Source: Halomicrobium katesii DSM 19301
GTDB lineage: Archaea > Halobacteriota > Halobacteria > Halobacteriales > Haloarculaceae
NCBI RefSeq assembly: GCF_000379085.1
Contig: NZ_KB905378.1
Location: 2,633,541-2,697,540, forward strand
Length of the DNA: 64,000 nucleotides
Direction of reading: 5' to 3'
Shown one piece after another: positions 1 to 8,720 of the stretch. The notes beneath the pieces are model-generated. The model was not told where the DNA came from. It worked only from the letters and a program-made list of their open reading frames with translations, and ran no database searches. A program made the translations under genes and the position numbers. The first letter of the stretch is position 1. Every line of letters starts with the position of its first letter.

Positions 1-936
1 CAGACCAGCACAGAGATCGAGACGGAGGAGGAAAGCGTCGACGAGAGTCTCTGCCCAGAATGTGGCGGCCACACACAGCTCGACGCAGAACACGGCGAGA
101 CGGTGTGTAAAGAGTGCGGACTGGTCGTCGAGGAAGACGAGATCGACCACGGGCCCGAGTGGCGCGCGTTCGACGCCAGCGAGAGAGACAGCAAGTCCCG
201 CGTCGGTGCACCGACGACCAAGATGATGCACGACAAGGGGCTGTCGACCAACATCGGCTGGCAGGACAAGGACGCCTACGGCAACTCCCTGTCCAGCTCC
301 CAGCGCCAGAAGATGCAGCGTCTGCGCACCTGGAACGAGCGGTTCCGGACACGCGACTCCAAGGAGCGCAATCTCAAGCAGGCGCTGGGCGAGATCGACC
401 GCATGGCATCGGCGCTCGGACTCCCCAAGAACGTCCGCGAGACGGCCAGCGTCATCTATCGCCGCGCGCTCGACGAGGACCTGCTGCCGGGCCGCTCCAT
501 CGAGGGCGTCGCCACCTCGTCGCTGTACGCCGCCGCGCGTCAGGCGAACACCCCCCGGTCACTCGACGAGATGACCCACGTCTCACGCGTCGAACGGATG
601 GAACTCACCCGGACCTACCGTTACATCGTCCGGGAGTTGGGCCTGGAAGTCGCCCCGGCCAAGCCCGAGAGCTACGTCCCGCGCTTTTGCAGCGAACTGT
701 CGCTGTCAGACGAGACCGAGCGGCGCGCACGCGAACTGATCGAAGCCGCTCGCAACGGTGGCATCCTCAGCGGGAAGTCGCCGGTCGGAATCGCGGCCGC
801 AGCCGTGTACGCCGCCGCACTGCTGACCAACGAAAAGGTCACCCAGAGCGAGGTCAGCGGCGTCGCGGACATCTCCGAGGTCACGATCCGCAACCGCTAC
901 AAGGAGCTGCTCGACGTCGACGGCCTCCCAGCGTAA
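1..936 (+). CDS. tfb: Transcription initiation factor IIB (TFB), 5'-truncated
   Basis: General transcription factor that bridges TBP at the TATA box to RNA polymerase and recognises the BRE. The reading frame is open from base 1, so the N-terminus lies outside the window; 311 residues are visible. The zinc ribbon has C18, C21, C36 and C39 (CPEC...CKEC), followed by the B-reader/linker segment and two cyclin-like repeats (roughly 115-200 and 210-305). Haloarchaea carry several TFB paralogues and this fragment does not show which one it is. A GTG at 103 falls between the zinc-ligand pairs and is not the real start. Confidence 0.96.
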   Translation, partial: QTSTEIETEEESVDESLCPECGGHTQLDAEHGETVCKECGLVVEEDEIDHGPEWRAFDASERDSKSRVGAPTTKMMHDKGLSTNIGWQDKDAYGNSLSSSQRQKMQRLRTWNERFRTRDSKERNLKQALGEIDRMASALGLPKNVRETASVIYRRALDEDLLPGRSIEGVATSSLYAAARQANTPRSLDEMTHVSRVERMELTRTYRYIVRELGLEVAPAKPESYVPRFCSELSLSDETERRARELIEAARNGGILSGKSPVGIAAAAVYAAALLTNEKVTQSEVSGVADISEVTIRNRYKELLDVDGLPA

Positions 937-1015
937 CTCCTCGCCCGTCGTGTCGGATGCGCTCGCTGCTGGAACACGAACCTTTTTCCGCGTTCATTGC
1001 GTGTTATTCACAACC

Positions 1016-1195
1016 ATGGAGGAGGCCTACGTTCGACTGCTCTGTCCCGAGTGCAAGAAAGACTGGGAGTCGACGCCGACCGCGCTCCCGAAACACGACG
1101 CCACGTACCACTGTCCGAACTGTCACGCCAGTCGGCGACTCGCGGAGTACACCAGAACCGACAGAGACCTGGAGACGCTGAAGGGACTACAGTAG
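1016..1195 (+). CDS. Small zinc-ribbon protein (DUF7836-like), 59 aa
   Basis: The ATG at 1016 gives a 59-residue protein with two CxxC pairs (CPEC near residue 10, CPNC near 35), a typical zinc ribbon, and a charged C-terminal helix ending DLETLKGLQ. Its role is unknown; such haloarchaeal mini zinc fingers are assumed to bind nucleic acid or protein. A clear paralogue lies at 55269-55457 with the same layout (xEAxxxLxCPxC...RDLExL). It follows tfb by 80 nt and meets aIF2-beta tail to tail with no gap. Longer upstream starts in this frame lack zinc-ribbon-like sequence and were rejected. Confidence 0.85.
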   Translation: MEEAYVRLLCPECKKDWESTPTALPKHDATYHCPNCHASRRLAEYTRTDRDLETLKGLQ

Positions 1196-1600
1196 CTACG
1201 GTCCGGCCGGCGACTGCGCGCCGCAGGCTTCGCATCGCAGCACCGTCGCGCCCTGCTCGTCCTTGAGTTTCGTGTCGGGGAGCCCACACTCCGGACACAG
1301 CACGTATGCGTCGGCGTAGGCGTCGAGCGCGTCGGCGATGCGTCGCTCCCGGAACTCACCAGTGAGCCTGGCCCGGCCGCTCTCGTCGATGTGGCCGCTC
1401 GTCCCGACCTCGTTCTGGAGGAACTGCATCACGTGTTCGTCCGCTCGCGAGAGTCGGTCACAGACCGACTGGAAGTTCTCGAACACCGTCGCGTTCCCCT
1501 CCTGGCGAAGGTCCGGATCGGGAATCTCGAACCGTTCGCCGTCGCCCTCGATCTCCGGCGTCTCCTCGACCGCCTGATCGAGCATCTCGTCGTAGTCCAT
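1196..1600 (-). CDS. Translation initiation factor aIF2 subunit beta
   Basis: Beta subunit of the archaeal heterotrimer that carries Met-tRNAi to the small ribosomal subunit. The 134-residue protein starts MDYDEML. It has a mixed alpha/beta central domain containing GNATVFENFQ and a C-terminal zinc ribbon with CPEC and CEAC pairs near residues 108 and 125, the family arrangement. The ATG at 1600 was preferred to an in-frame start 27 nt upstream because the extra residues do not match the family N-terminus. The stop codon abuts the convergent zinc-ribbon gene. Confidence 0.95.
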   Translation of the reverse strand: MDYDEMLDQAVEETPEIEGDGERFEIPDPDLRQEGNATVFENFQSVCDRLSRADEHVMQFLQNEVGTSGHIDESGRARLTGEFRERRIADALDAYADAYVLCPECGLPDTKLKDEQGATVLRCEACGAQSPAGP

Positions 1601-1816
1601 ACTGTCCCCCAACACGGCGGCGACCAAAAATCTTTCACGCCCCGCCCGAACAGTGCGTAGACAGTGACTACACCGCGGTCAAGAGGTAGTAGACACCGCA
1701 TTCGTTTCGACGAGACCCGCGTATAATCCGTCTACTTCGGGACCGTAATTGAAACGCGTGTGTTAACCACACTCAGAGTAGTACTATAACCCTTCGGTTT
1801 CTAGGTGTGGGTGACT

Positions 1817-2053
1817 ATGAAGAAGCAGGAACTCATCCATCTCCACGGCCTGCTTGCACAGGTACAGAACCACTACGAACAAGAGACAGGGGACACAGTC
1901 GAACACGACAAGTACGTCGATCTCGGTGTCCAGCCGACCTCGATTCACAAGTCGAAGACGGACCACAAGGCCGCTGTATTTGCCCTCGCGAAGGGTATTA
2001 CGTCCGAGATGAACGCCGAAGAGAAAGAACCTGTTTCTGCTGCTGCCGACTGA
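1817..2053 (+). CDS. UPF0058 family protein
   Basis: 78-residue protein starting MKKQELIHLHGLL, characteristic of UPF0058, a small helical family conserved in haloarchaea and some methanogens whose function is unknown. It is almost entirely helical apart from an acidic tail. The ATG at 1817 is preceded by an AT-rich promoter segment (around 1787-1800, with a run ending ccttcggttt). It stands alone, diverging from aIF2-beta across about 215 nt that contain no other gene. Confidence 0.88.
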   Translation: MKKQELIHLHGLLAQVQNHYEQETGDTVEHDKYVDLGVQPTSIHKSKTDHKAAVFALAKGITSEMNAEEKEPVSAAAD

Positions 2054-2130
2054 ACTCCACTCTCAGTCACCGGTCGTCGATATCTACAGCAATCGACGGA
2101 CAGTGCTCTGTCGCGTGAGAAACGCCGACG

Positions 2131-2616
2131 TTATTCGTTCAGTAACTCGTCGAACTCTGGTAACACGTCGTCCGAATCCGACTCCGTTCCCGCGTCCGTC
2201 TCGCCAGTGTCGGACGCGGCACCGTCGGCCTCGTCGTCGGTCGAGTCCGCTGGGTCTTCGGCGTCGGAGTCGTCTGTCTCCTCGATGGTTTCGATCTGTA
2301 GTACCTCCAGCGGGATGTTCTCGAGGCGCTGGCCGATCTCCTTGCGAGCGATCCGGGCGGCGTGTTCGTCGCGCTCGACGTTGAAGACGGTCATCTCCAG
2401 TTCGAGCGCGACCAGGCTCTCGTCGGCAGCGATGAAGGCGGGTTCGAGTTCGTCGCCACAGTGAGGACACTGGCGTTCGCCCATGTTGATCTCGACGTAG
2501 TTGAGGTCCGGATTGAGCATCTCGCCGGTCTTCGAGATCGCGATCCGGACCGCCTCGTCGGGAGTTTCCACGTCGTAGACGGGCACAGCGGCCTCGACGA
2601 CAACTCGACAATCCAT
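2131..2616 (-). CDS. UPF0212 (DUF555) family protein
   Basis: 161 residues starting MDCRVVVEAAVPVYDV, the conserved start of the DUF555/UPF0212 family. The N-terminal 110 residues form the family domain, with one CPHC pair near residue 50 (probable metal site, MGERQCPHC). The last 50 residues are a low-complexity acidic tail rich in D, E and S, as expected in a haloarchaeon. The function is not established. The ATG at 2616 was chosen because an open frame upstream of it has the wrong composition and overlaps the divergent glycosylase gene. Confidence 0.87.
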   Translation of the reverse strand: MDCRVVVEAAVPVYDVETPDEAVRIAISKTGEMLNPDLNYVEINMGERQCPHCGDELEPAFIAADESLVALELEMTVFNVERDEHAARIARKEIGQRLENIPLEVLQIETIEETDDSDAEDPADSTDDEADGAASDTGETDAGTESDSDDVLPEFDELLNE

Positions 2617-2703
2617 ACATGTCGATTCGACTGCCAGTATTAAGAAGGTTAGCCCGTCACGCTCTCGAAAACTAGAAACCGCCCAAGCCCCGACGACGAG
2701 TCG

Positions 2704-3612
2704 ATGCAACGGGGCCAGATAGCGACCGCGAGCCTGCCGGGTGGCGTCGACCTCCAGTCGACCGTCGAGAGCGGCCAGTCGTACCTCTGGGACCGCTCTG
2801 ACGGTCGCATGTACGATCAGGACGGCGCACACGGCGGCTCGGCGTGGTACTGGACGACCGTCAGGGTCGACGGTCGAGCCCACGTGATCAGGGTTCGACA
2901 GCGAGACGGCCACCTCGAATGGGAGAGCGACATCGACGCGACGCCGCACCTCCGACGACTGCTCCGACTGGACGACGACCTCGAAGCGATCCGCGCGACG
3001 GCACCCGACGACGCCGTCGTCCAGGACGCGTACGACGAGTACCGGGGGATGCGTCTCGTCCGCGATCCGGCGTTCGGCTCGCTGATCTCCTTTATCTGCT
3101 CGGCACAGATGCGCGTGGGCCGCATCCACGGCATGCAACAGGCGCTGCGCGAGACGTACGGCGACGCAGTGACGTTCGACGGCGAGACCTACCACGCGTA
3201 CCCGACGCCCGAACAGCTGGCAGCGACGACAGAGGCGGCGCTGCGAGACCTCGGGCTGGGCTACCGCGCGCCGTACGTCCTGCGGACCGCGACGATGGTC
3301 GCCGAGGGGAAAGCAGACCCGCAAGCGGCCCGCGAGATGGCCTACGAGGCGGCTCGCGACCACCTCACCCAGTTCGTCGGCGTCGGAAACAAGGTCGCCG
3401 ACTGCGTGTTACTGTTCTCGCTCGATTTCCTCCAGGCGGTCCCGCTGGACACCTGGATCAAGACGACCATCGAGGAGTACTTCCCGACCGCCGATCGGGG
3501 CAACTACGCAGACACCTCGCGGGCGATCCGTGAGGCTCTCGGCGGCGAGTACGCCGGCTACGCGCAGACGTACGTCTTCCATTTCCTCCGCAGCGGCGGC
3601 GACCCGGCGTGA
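2704..3612 (+). CDS. OGG1-type 8-oxoguanine DNA glycosylase/AP lyase
   Basis: Base-excision repair enzyme of the helix-hairpin-helix GPD superfamily. The HhH motif and catalytic lysine are in GVGNKVADC (about residue 225), followed by the essential aspartate in VPLDTWI, matching the OGG1 arrangement (GVGxKVADC...PVD). An N-terminal OGG_N-like domain (residues 1-115, QSYLWDR) supports OGG1 over EndoIII or AlkA; no [4Fe-4S] cysteine cluster is present. At 302 residues it is of usual length. It is followed after 36 nt by acylphosphatase on the same strand. Confidence 0.9.
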   Translation: MQRGQIATASLPGGVDLQSTVESGQSYLWDRSDGRMYDQDGAHGGSAWYWTTVRVDGRAHVIRVRQRDGHLEWESDIDATPHLRRLLRLDDDLEAIRATAPDDAVVQDAYDEYRGMRLVRDPAFGSLISFICSAQMRVGRIHGMQQALRETYGDAVTFDGETYHAYPTPEQLAATTEAALRDLGLGYRAPYVLRTATMVAEGKADPQAAREMAYEAARDHLTQFVGVGNKVADCVLLFSLDFLQAVPLDTWIKTTIEEYFPTADRGNYADTSRAIREALGGEYAGYAQTYVFHFLRSGGDPA

Positions 3613-3648
3613 ACACGCTCTTGGGCCTCGGCGTCATCACGTTCGACC

Positions 3649-3927
3649 ATGTCCGACCGCACGCGCGCACACGTGTTCGTCAGCGGCAAGGTACAGGGTG
3701 TCTTCTACCGCGCCACCACCCGCGAGACCGCGGGCGAGACGGGCGTCGACGGCTGGGTGAAGAACCTCGCCGACGGCCGCGTCGAGGCGGTCTTCGAGGG
3801 CCCCGCGTCGGCCGTCGAGTCGATGGTCGAGTGGTGTCACGAGGGCAGTCCCAGAGCCCGCGTCGACGGCGTCGAGGTCGAGTACGAGGAGCCACGCGAC
3901 ACCGACGGCTTCGAGATCCGGCGGTAG
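3649..3927 (+). CDS. acyP: Acylphosphatase
   Basis: Small enzyme hydrolysing acyl-phosphates. All 92 residues match the family: the phosphate-binding loop VSGKVQGVFYR (catalytic arginine at its end) followed by GVDGWVKNLADGRVEAVFEG, which contains the catalytic asparagine. Single domain of normal length, ATG start. It lies between the glycosylase and the NAD(P)HX repair gene on one strand, with gaps of 36 and 79 nt, so a loose repair/housekeeping run is possible but not proven. Confidence 0.95.
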   Translation: MSDRTRAHVFVSGKVQGVFYRATTRETAGETGVDGWVKNLADGRVEAVFEGPASAVESMVEWCHEGSPRARVDGVEVEYEEPRDTDGFEIRR

Positions 3928-4006
3928 CGGATCGTCGAGTCCGCGACAGTGTCCGACGGCGACGGCGTCCCCTACCGTTAGGATGGTCGCGCGCCAAGAC
4001 CCACCC

Positions 4007-5443
4007 ATGATCACCGGTTCGGAGATGGCAGTCGTCGACGAGAACGCGGCCGCGCTGGGCGTCCCCCGCAAACAGCTCATGGAGTCTTCGGGGAACGCGG
4101 TGGCTCGGGCGGTCGAACGGATCGCAGACGAGGGGGCGTCGGTCCGGATCGTCGCCGGCCGCGGGAACAACGGCGGCGACGCGTTCGTCGCGGCCCGGTT
4201 TCTCGACGCCTACGACCTGAGCGTCTCGCTGCTGGGGCGACCCGAGACGATCACGACGGAGATCGCACGCCAGAACTGGGCGGCGCTCGGGCAGTCCGAC
4301 TACGAGACCGAGCAGGTCAGGGACGCCAGCCAGTTCGCGCTCGACGACCCCGACGTGATCGTCGACGCGATGCTCGGCACGGGGATCAGCGGTCCGCTCC
4401 GCGAGCCGGCGGCGACGGCGGCAGCGCGGATAAACGACAGTGAGAGCACCGTCGTCTCCGTCGACGTGCCCTCGGGGATGGACGGCGACACCGGGGCGCT
4501 GGTGGAGGGTGCGGTCGAGGCCGACCGGGTCGTGACGTTCCACGACACGAAGCCCGGACTGGACGAGCTCGACGCGACCGTCGCCGTCGCGGACATCGGT
4601 ATCCCCGACACCGCCGAGTTGTTCGTCGAGCGGGGCGACCTGCGTCGGCTCGACCGCGATCCGACGAGCCACAAGGGCGACAACGGGGAGGTGCTCGTCG
4701 TCGGCGGCGGCCCGTACACGGGCGCACCGGCACTGGCGGCACAGGCGGCGCTGCGAGCCGGCGGGGACCTCGTCAGAGTCGCCTGTCCTCGCGCCGTCGC
4801 CGACGCGGTACAGGGCTACAGCGAGAACCTCATCGTCAGACCGCTGGACGGCGCGACGCTCGCGCCGTCACACGTCGACGAACTGATCGCCCTCGCAGAC
4901 GCCAGCGACGCGGTGGTCCTCGGACCGGGACTCGGTGACGCGGAGCCGACGCTCGACGCGGCCGCGGACTTCCTCGAACGGTACGACGGGCGCGCCGTCG
5001 TCGACGCCGACGCGCTGTCGGTCGTCCCGGAGGTCGAGACGACGGCGGACCTGATCTGTACGCCCCACCAGGGCGAGCTTCTGAAGATGGGCGGCGAGAC
5101 GGCAGAGGCGTGGCGCGACCGCGCGGATCGCGTCGCCGACTTCGCCGCACAGATCGGACAGACGATGCTGGTCAAGGGTGCCGACGACATCGTCTCCGAC
5201 GGGACGCGAACCCGCGTCAACCGCACCGGCAATCCCGGCATGACCGTCGGCGGCAGCGGCGACGTGCTCGCTGGCGTGGTCGGCGCGCTGGCCGCGACGT
5301 GTGGGGAACACGACGCCGCGGCGATCGGCGCGTACGTCACCGGCCGAGCCGGCGATCTCGTCGCCGACGAGCGGGGCAACGGACTCGTGGCGACGGACCT
5401 GGTCGCGGCGATCCCACGGGCGCTCTGGCAGGGCACAGAGTAG
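4007..5443 (+). CDS. nnr: Bifunctional NAD(P)H-hydrate epimerase / ADP-dependent NAD(P)HX dehydratase
   Basis: Repairs hydrated NADH/NADPH. The N-terminal YjeF_N epimerase domain (about 1-210) includes GRGNNGGDAFVAARFL and DAMLGTG. The C-terminal ribokinase-like dehydratase domain (about 225-475) includes GDNGEVLVVGGG, VVLGPGLG, CTPHQGE and GNPGMTVGGSGDVLAG, the nucleotide-binding/catalytic signature. The fused form of about 480 residues is normal in prokaryotes. The ATG at 4007 (MITGSEM) matches family N-termini better than an in-frame start at 3983. It meets hflX tail to tail. Confidence 0.94.
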   Translation: MITGSEMAVVDENAAALGVPRKQLMESSGNAVARAVERIADEGASVRIVAGRGNNGGDAFVAARFLDAYDLSVSLLGRPETITTEIARQNWAALGQSDYETEQVRDASQFALDDPDVIVDAMLGTGISGPLREPAATAAARINDSESTVVSVDVPSGMDGDTGALVEGAVEADRVVTFHDTKPGLDELDATVAVADIGIPDTAELFVERGDLRRLDRDPTSHKGDNGEVLVVGGGPYTGAPALAAQAALRAGGDLVRVACPRAVADAVQGYSENLIVRPLDGATLAPSHVDELIALADASDAVVLGPGLGDAEPTLDAAADFLERYDGRAVVDADALSVVPEVETTADLICTPHQGELLKMGGETAEAWRDRADRVADFAAQIGQTMLVKGADDIVSDGTRTRVNRTGNPGMTVGGSGDVLAGVVGALAATCGEHDAAAIGAYVTGRAGDLVADERGNGLVATDLVAAIPRALWQGTE

Positions 5444-5453
5444 CGTTCGCGAT

Positions 5454-6764
5454 CTAGGCCGACGCTTCGACGAGTTCGCCGGCCTTGGCGCGCGACTGCT
5501 CGACGACGGCCGGGCGGCCCTCGAACTCGACGATCACCTGGTCGCCGTAGTCGACGTTGTCGACGTGTGCGTGGTCGTGGATCCAGGAGACGAGGCTCAT
5601 CGTCTCGTCGGTCATCGGCAAGACGAGTCGCTCGCGCTCGTAGTCCGGCAGTTCGTCGTGGATCCTGTCGAGCAACGCGTCGACGTTTGCCCCCTCTTTC
5701 GCGCTGACGGCGATGGGGTTCGGAGCCAGGCCGGAGAGCGCAGCGCGTTTGCGCTCTATCTCCGCGTCGTCGACCGTGTCCGTCTTGTTGAGGACGGTGA
5801 CGATCGGCGCTTCGTTGCGCTCGTACAGCGTGTCGTGGCTCGTGACCAGCTTCTCTCGGATCTCCTCGACGGGTTCGCTCACGTCCACGACGAGCAACAC
5901 CAGGTCGGCGCGATAGACGGCATCCAGCGTCGACTTGAACGACTCGACGAGCCAGTGGGGCAGATCCGAGATGAAGCCGACGGTGTCGGTCACCAGCACG
6001 TCCCGCTGGTCCATGTCCGCACGGCGAGTCGTCGTCCCCAGGGTCGTGAACAGCCGGTCTTCGCTCTCGGCGGTCGGATCGAGGTCCGGGTGTAGCTCCT
6101 CGTTCTCGTCGACGTCGACGTCGTCGGCCACGCGGCGTAACAGCGTCGACTTGCCGGCGTTCGTGTAGCCCGCCAGCGCGACGAGGTCGAAACCGGACTC
6201 GCGGCGCTGCTGGCGTCGGTGTTGCTCGGTCTCCTCGATAGACGCCAGCTCGTCGCGTATCCGCGAGATTTGCTTTTTGATGTCCTCTTCGCGGCTCTCG
6301 TCGTACTCGCCCAGCCCCATGAACCCGGGCCGCTCGTCGCGCTTGGCGAGGCTGGCCTTCGCCTCGGCCCGGGGCAACTCGTAGCGCAGTTCGGCCAGTT
6401 CGACCTGGAGCTGTGCCTTGCGCGTCTGGGCGCGCTGGCCGAAGATCTCCAGAATGAGCCGGAAGCGGTCGACGACCTGGACGCCGTCGGGAAGCTCGTT
6501 GCCGATGTTGTACGTCTGGTAGGGGCCCAGCTCATTGTCGAAGATCACCGCCGTCGCGCCCTCGCGGGCGACGACGTTCGCGAGACGCGCGACCTTCCCC
6601 TCTCCGAGGTGGTAGGCGGGGTCTTCCGTCCGTTTCTGTGTCACCTCGCCGACGGCCTCGTAGCCGGCGGCTCTCGCGAGGTCGGTGATCTCCTCGGTGT
6701 CTGCAGTGCCCGAGTCGACGCGCTTGGCGATGACCGCTCGCTCCGCTGTGGTACTAGCCGTCAC
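5454..6764 (-). CDS. hflX: GTPase HflX
   Basis: Ribosome-associated GTPase implicated in rescue or splitting of stalled ribosomes. The 436-residue protein has an N-terminal HflX domain (GEGKVARLANVV, then DNELGPYQTYNI), a coiled-coil segment and a GTPase domain with G1 GYTNAGKST, G3 DTVGFI and G4 NKTD. The C-terminal domain is typical. It starts with ATG and stands alone. Upstream on this strand lies the long non-coding stretch that holds a mobile hairpin element. Confidence 0.94.
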   Translation of the reverse strand: MTASTTAERAVIAKRVDSGTADTEEITDLARAAGYEAVGEVTQKRTEDPAYHLGEGKVARLANVVAREGATAVIFDNELGPYQTYNIGNELPDGVQVVDRFRLILEIFGQRAQTRKAQLQVELAELRYELPRAEAKASLAKRDERPGFMGLGEYDESREEDIKKQISRIRDELASIEETEQHRRQQRRESGFDLVALAGYTNAGKSTLLRRVADDVDVDENEELHPDLDPTAESEDRLFTTLGTTTRRADMDQRDVLVTDTVGFISDLPHWLVESFKSTLDAVYRADLVLLVVDVSEPVEEIREKLVTSHDTLYERNEAPIVTVLNKTDTVDDAEIERKRAALSGLAPNPIAVSAKEGANVDALLDRIHDELPDYERERLVLPMTDETMSLVSWIHDHAHVDNVDYGDQVIVEFEGRPAVVEQSRAKAGELVEASA

Positions 6765-6919
6765 TCGTCGCTTCTTACGTCGCCCGATTATTTAGTCTGC
6801 GGGGTACTCACACGATCCGCCGTCGGCAGCGACGGGTATCGGTGACAGTCGACTGCTCTGGCCGTTCTGAGCGTCGTCCGCGGTATCAGTAGCCACTGCT
6901 TACGTCGGTTTCGCTGGTC

Positions 6920-7405
6920 GATCCGGAGGTAGTGTTCAAATAAGCGACTGTCAGCGTAGTGGTGGAGACACCGAAAGCCCTCGCGCAGTTGCGGTCCCGC
7001 GACTCGCTGCGCTCCAGTAGGTGCTTGTTCCGAGAGAGCAAGCTCTCTCGACGTTCGCCTCTCTTCGTTCGGCTCACCTTCGTCGGGGTTCCCGCAAGGG
7101 CCGGCCGGTTCGACCGGCCGGCTATAACGTGACGGCGAGGCCGTCACGCAGCGCTCGCCCTTTCATCCACCAGGGTCTAGACGGTTCAACGGCCGAATCC
7201 TGGCGTCTGTGCGAACAGGGTGAGCACAGGCTCAGGAGAGCGTGCTCTCCTGGCGGATGAAAGGGCGAGTCGTGGTCCAGCATTCTGTGGCGGCACTATC
7301 TGAACGAAGTGAAGATATCCGTCACAGAATGCCGGAGCGCGACGAGGGTTTTCGGTGCTTCGAGTTTCTGATCCTGATTTCTTATCTGAACACCGCCGAT
7401 CCGGA
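6920..7405. mobile_element. MITE-like multi-hairpin element, copy 1 (6928-7397) with 8-bp target duplications
   Basis: Element 6928-7397 begins GGTAGTGTTCA and ends TGAACACCGCC. It is flanked by perfect 8-bp direct repeats GATCCGGA (6920-6927 and 7398-7405). Nested inverted repeats: 6932-6944 with 7381-7393 (13 bp, one mismatch); 6969-6983 with 7343-7357 (CACCGAAAGCCCTCG, one G:T pair); central stem 7154-7174 with 7249-7269 (CTCGCCCTTTCATCC with GGATGAAAGGGCGAG); right arm 7281-7289 with 7323-7331 (CATTCTGTG). Further hairpins occur in the left arm (GGCCGGTTCGACCGGCC near 7103). No transposase or plausible protein was found inside. The second copy is at 28494-28813 in reverse orientation. Confidence 0.85.
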
Positions 7406-7445
7406 GGGCACAAGACCCTTAACGGATCACGGTGAGAGTACGGAT

Positions 7446-7793
7446 ATGATAGACTTACCGTTACAACTAGAGCTTCCCGGCCTCCAGCAGGTCGGCCTCG
7501 AAGCCGGCGGCGGTGCCGTGATCGGGGGGGTCATCGGCTTCGCGGCCAAGAAGGTCGCGAAGCTCATCGCGATCCTCGTCGGTATCGAGCTGGCGCTGTT
7601 CAAGTTCCTGGAGACGCGTGGCATCCTCGAAGTGAACTGGAGCGCCATCAGCGGCACCGCGGGCAACGTCTCGTCGGCGGCCGGTGAGACGGCGGGCGCA
7701 CAGCCGCCCGGATGGGTCATGAGCCTCCTCTCGGCTCTGCCCGTGAGCGCCGGCTTCACCGGTGGCTTCCTCGTCGGCTTCCGGAAGGGATAG
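7446..7793 (+). CDS. FUN14 family membrane protein
   Basis: 115 residues starting MIDLPLQLELPG. It has a glycine-rich first membrane segment (AGGGAVIGGVIGFAAKKVAK), a second (LIAILVGIELALFKFLE) and a C-terminal one (LLSALPVSAGFTGGFLVGF), as in FUN14 proteins. The cellular role in archaea is unknown. The ATG at 7446 was chosen because the open frame upstream is mobile-element DNA. That element ends 49 nt before the start, so it may have shaped this promoter; a purine-rich, AT-poor segment lies between. Confidence 0.85.
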   Translation: MIDLPLQLELPGLQQVGLEAGGGAVIGGVIGFAAKKVAKLIAILVGIELALFKFLETRGILEVNWSAISGTAGNVSSAAGETAGAQPPGWVMSLLSALPVSAGFTGGFLVGFRKG

Positions 7794-7918
7794 CGCCAGT
7801 ACGAACCGTTCTCGTCGCAGCCGGACAATCGCGGTCCGACCCAACACGCGTCCGAGAGCGCCGGGTTACTCGCTGCCTGGCGTCGCTGTCGGTGCGACCA
7901 CGGGGTCGCTCGCGTCGC

Positions 7919-8644
7919 TCACCGGATCGAGATCTCGTCTTCGTCCTTGACGATCTGGGTCTCGGCCTCGCCGCTCGTGTGCTCGTTGACCACGTCGTAG
8001 AACTCGTTTTGCATCCCGGCGGGGAAGGTGATGACGCCGATCCAGGAGCCGTCTGCCTGCCACTCTTCGCGTTCGAGGTCGCCGAACTGCCGGATGCGAG
8101 ACTGGGCGGCACCGGCGTAGTCCGCGGGGACCTGGACCGCGACGGTCACCTCGTCGAACCGGATCGGGATCACGGGCCGGAGCGCGTCCAGCGCGTCGTC
8201 GACCTGATTGTCGACGGGCTCCATCGGATCGACCCTGAAGTCCGTCTCTTCGAGGGCCGACTCGATGCGGTCGGGCGGATGCGGTGCGTCGTCCATCTGG
8301 GGGTTGACCGCGTTGCGTGTGATCTGCTGGATCAGCTGGCGGTGTTTCTGTGCTTGCATCTCGCGGCGCTGATCGGCCGTGATCTGGATCTCCCCCTGTT
8401 TGATCACCTCCGGGATGATCCCCAGTGGCTCCGTCGTGTCGAACACCTCAGTCAGGGACTCCTCCGGCGGTCGGTCGCCGCGCGAGGCGTCCTCGAACAC
8501 GTCCTCGGCGGCGATGACGTCTTCGAGTTCCCCGTCGAACTCGTCGCGTTTGATCGCCAGCGCGGCGTCGGGGTCGACGAGCACTTCGAATCGCTGGCCG
8601 TGGGATTCGAGTCTCGCCGTCACTGCTTCGTCAAGTGATATCAT
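7919..8644 (-). CDS. Ribosome maturation protein SBDS (Sdo1)
   Basis: Archaeal SBDS homologue, which in its family helps release the anti-association factor aIF6 from the 50S subunit. The 241-residue, three-domain protein starts MISLDEAVTARLESHGQRFEVLVDP; the FYSH domain includes EVFEDASRGDRPPEE, followed by the helical domain II and a ferredoxin-like domain III. The ATG at 8644 matches the family; upstream open frame was rejected. It lies 76 nt downstream of the proteasome alpha gene on the same strand, the conserved archaeal proteasome/SBDS/exosome neighbourhood. Confidence 0.95.
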   Translation of the reverse strand: MISLDEAVTARLESHGQRFEVLVDPDAALAIKRDEFDGELEDVIAAEDVFEDASRGDRPPEESLTEVFDTTEPLGIIPEVIKQGEIQITADQRREMQAQKHRQLIQQITRNAVNPQMDDAPHPPDRIESALEETDFRVDPMEPVDNQVDDALDALRPVIPIRFDEVTVAVQVPADYAGAAQSRIRQFGDLEREEWQADGSWIGVITFPAGMQNEFYDVVNEHTSGEAETQIVKDEDEISIR

Positions 8645-8720
8645 ACCCGACGCTACTGGGGCCCGGTTCAAAGACCTTTCCACGACGGCATCGAAAACCG
8701 ACAGCGGACGAAAGGGTGGG

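Noticed and set aside
2617..3363. Upstream extension of the DUF555 gene (a 410-aa minus-strand frame)
   Set aside because: The extension is antisense to the DNA glycosylase; the family N-terminus MDCRVVVEAA begins at 2616.
6788..7260. Several short open frames on both strands within 6788-7260
   Set aside because: They lie inside the multi-hairpin mobile element or its flank, have inverted-repeat composition and no family features.
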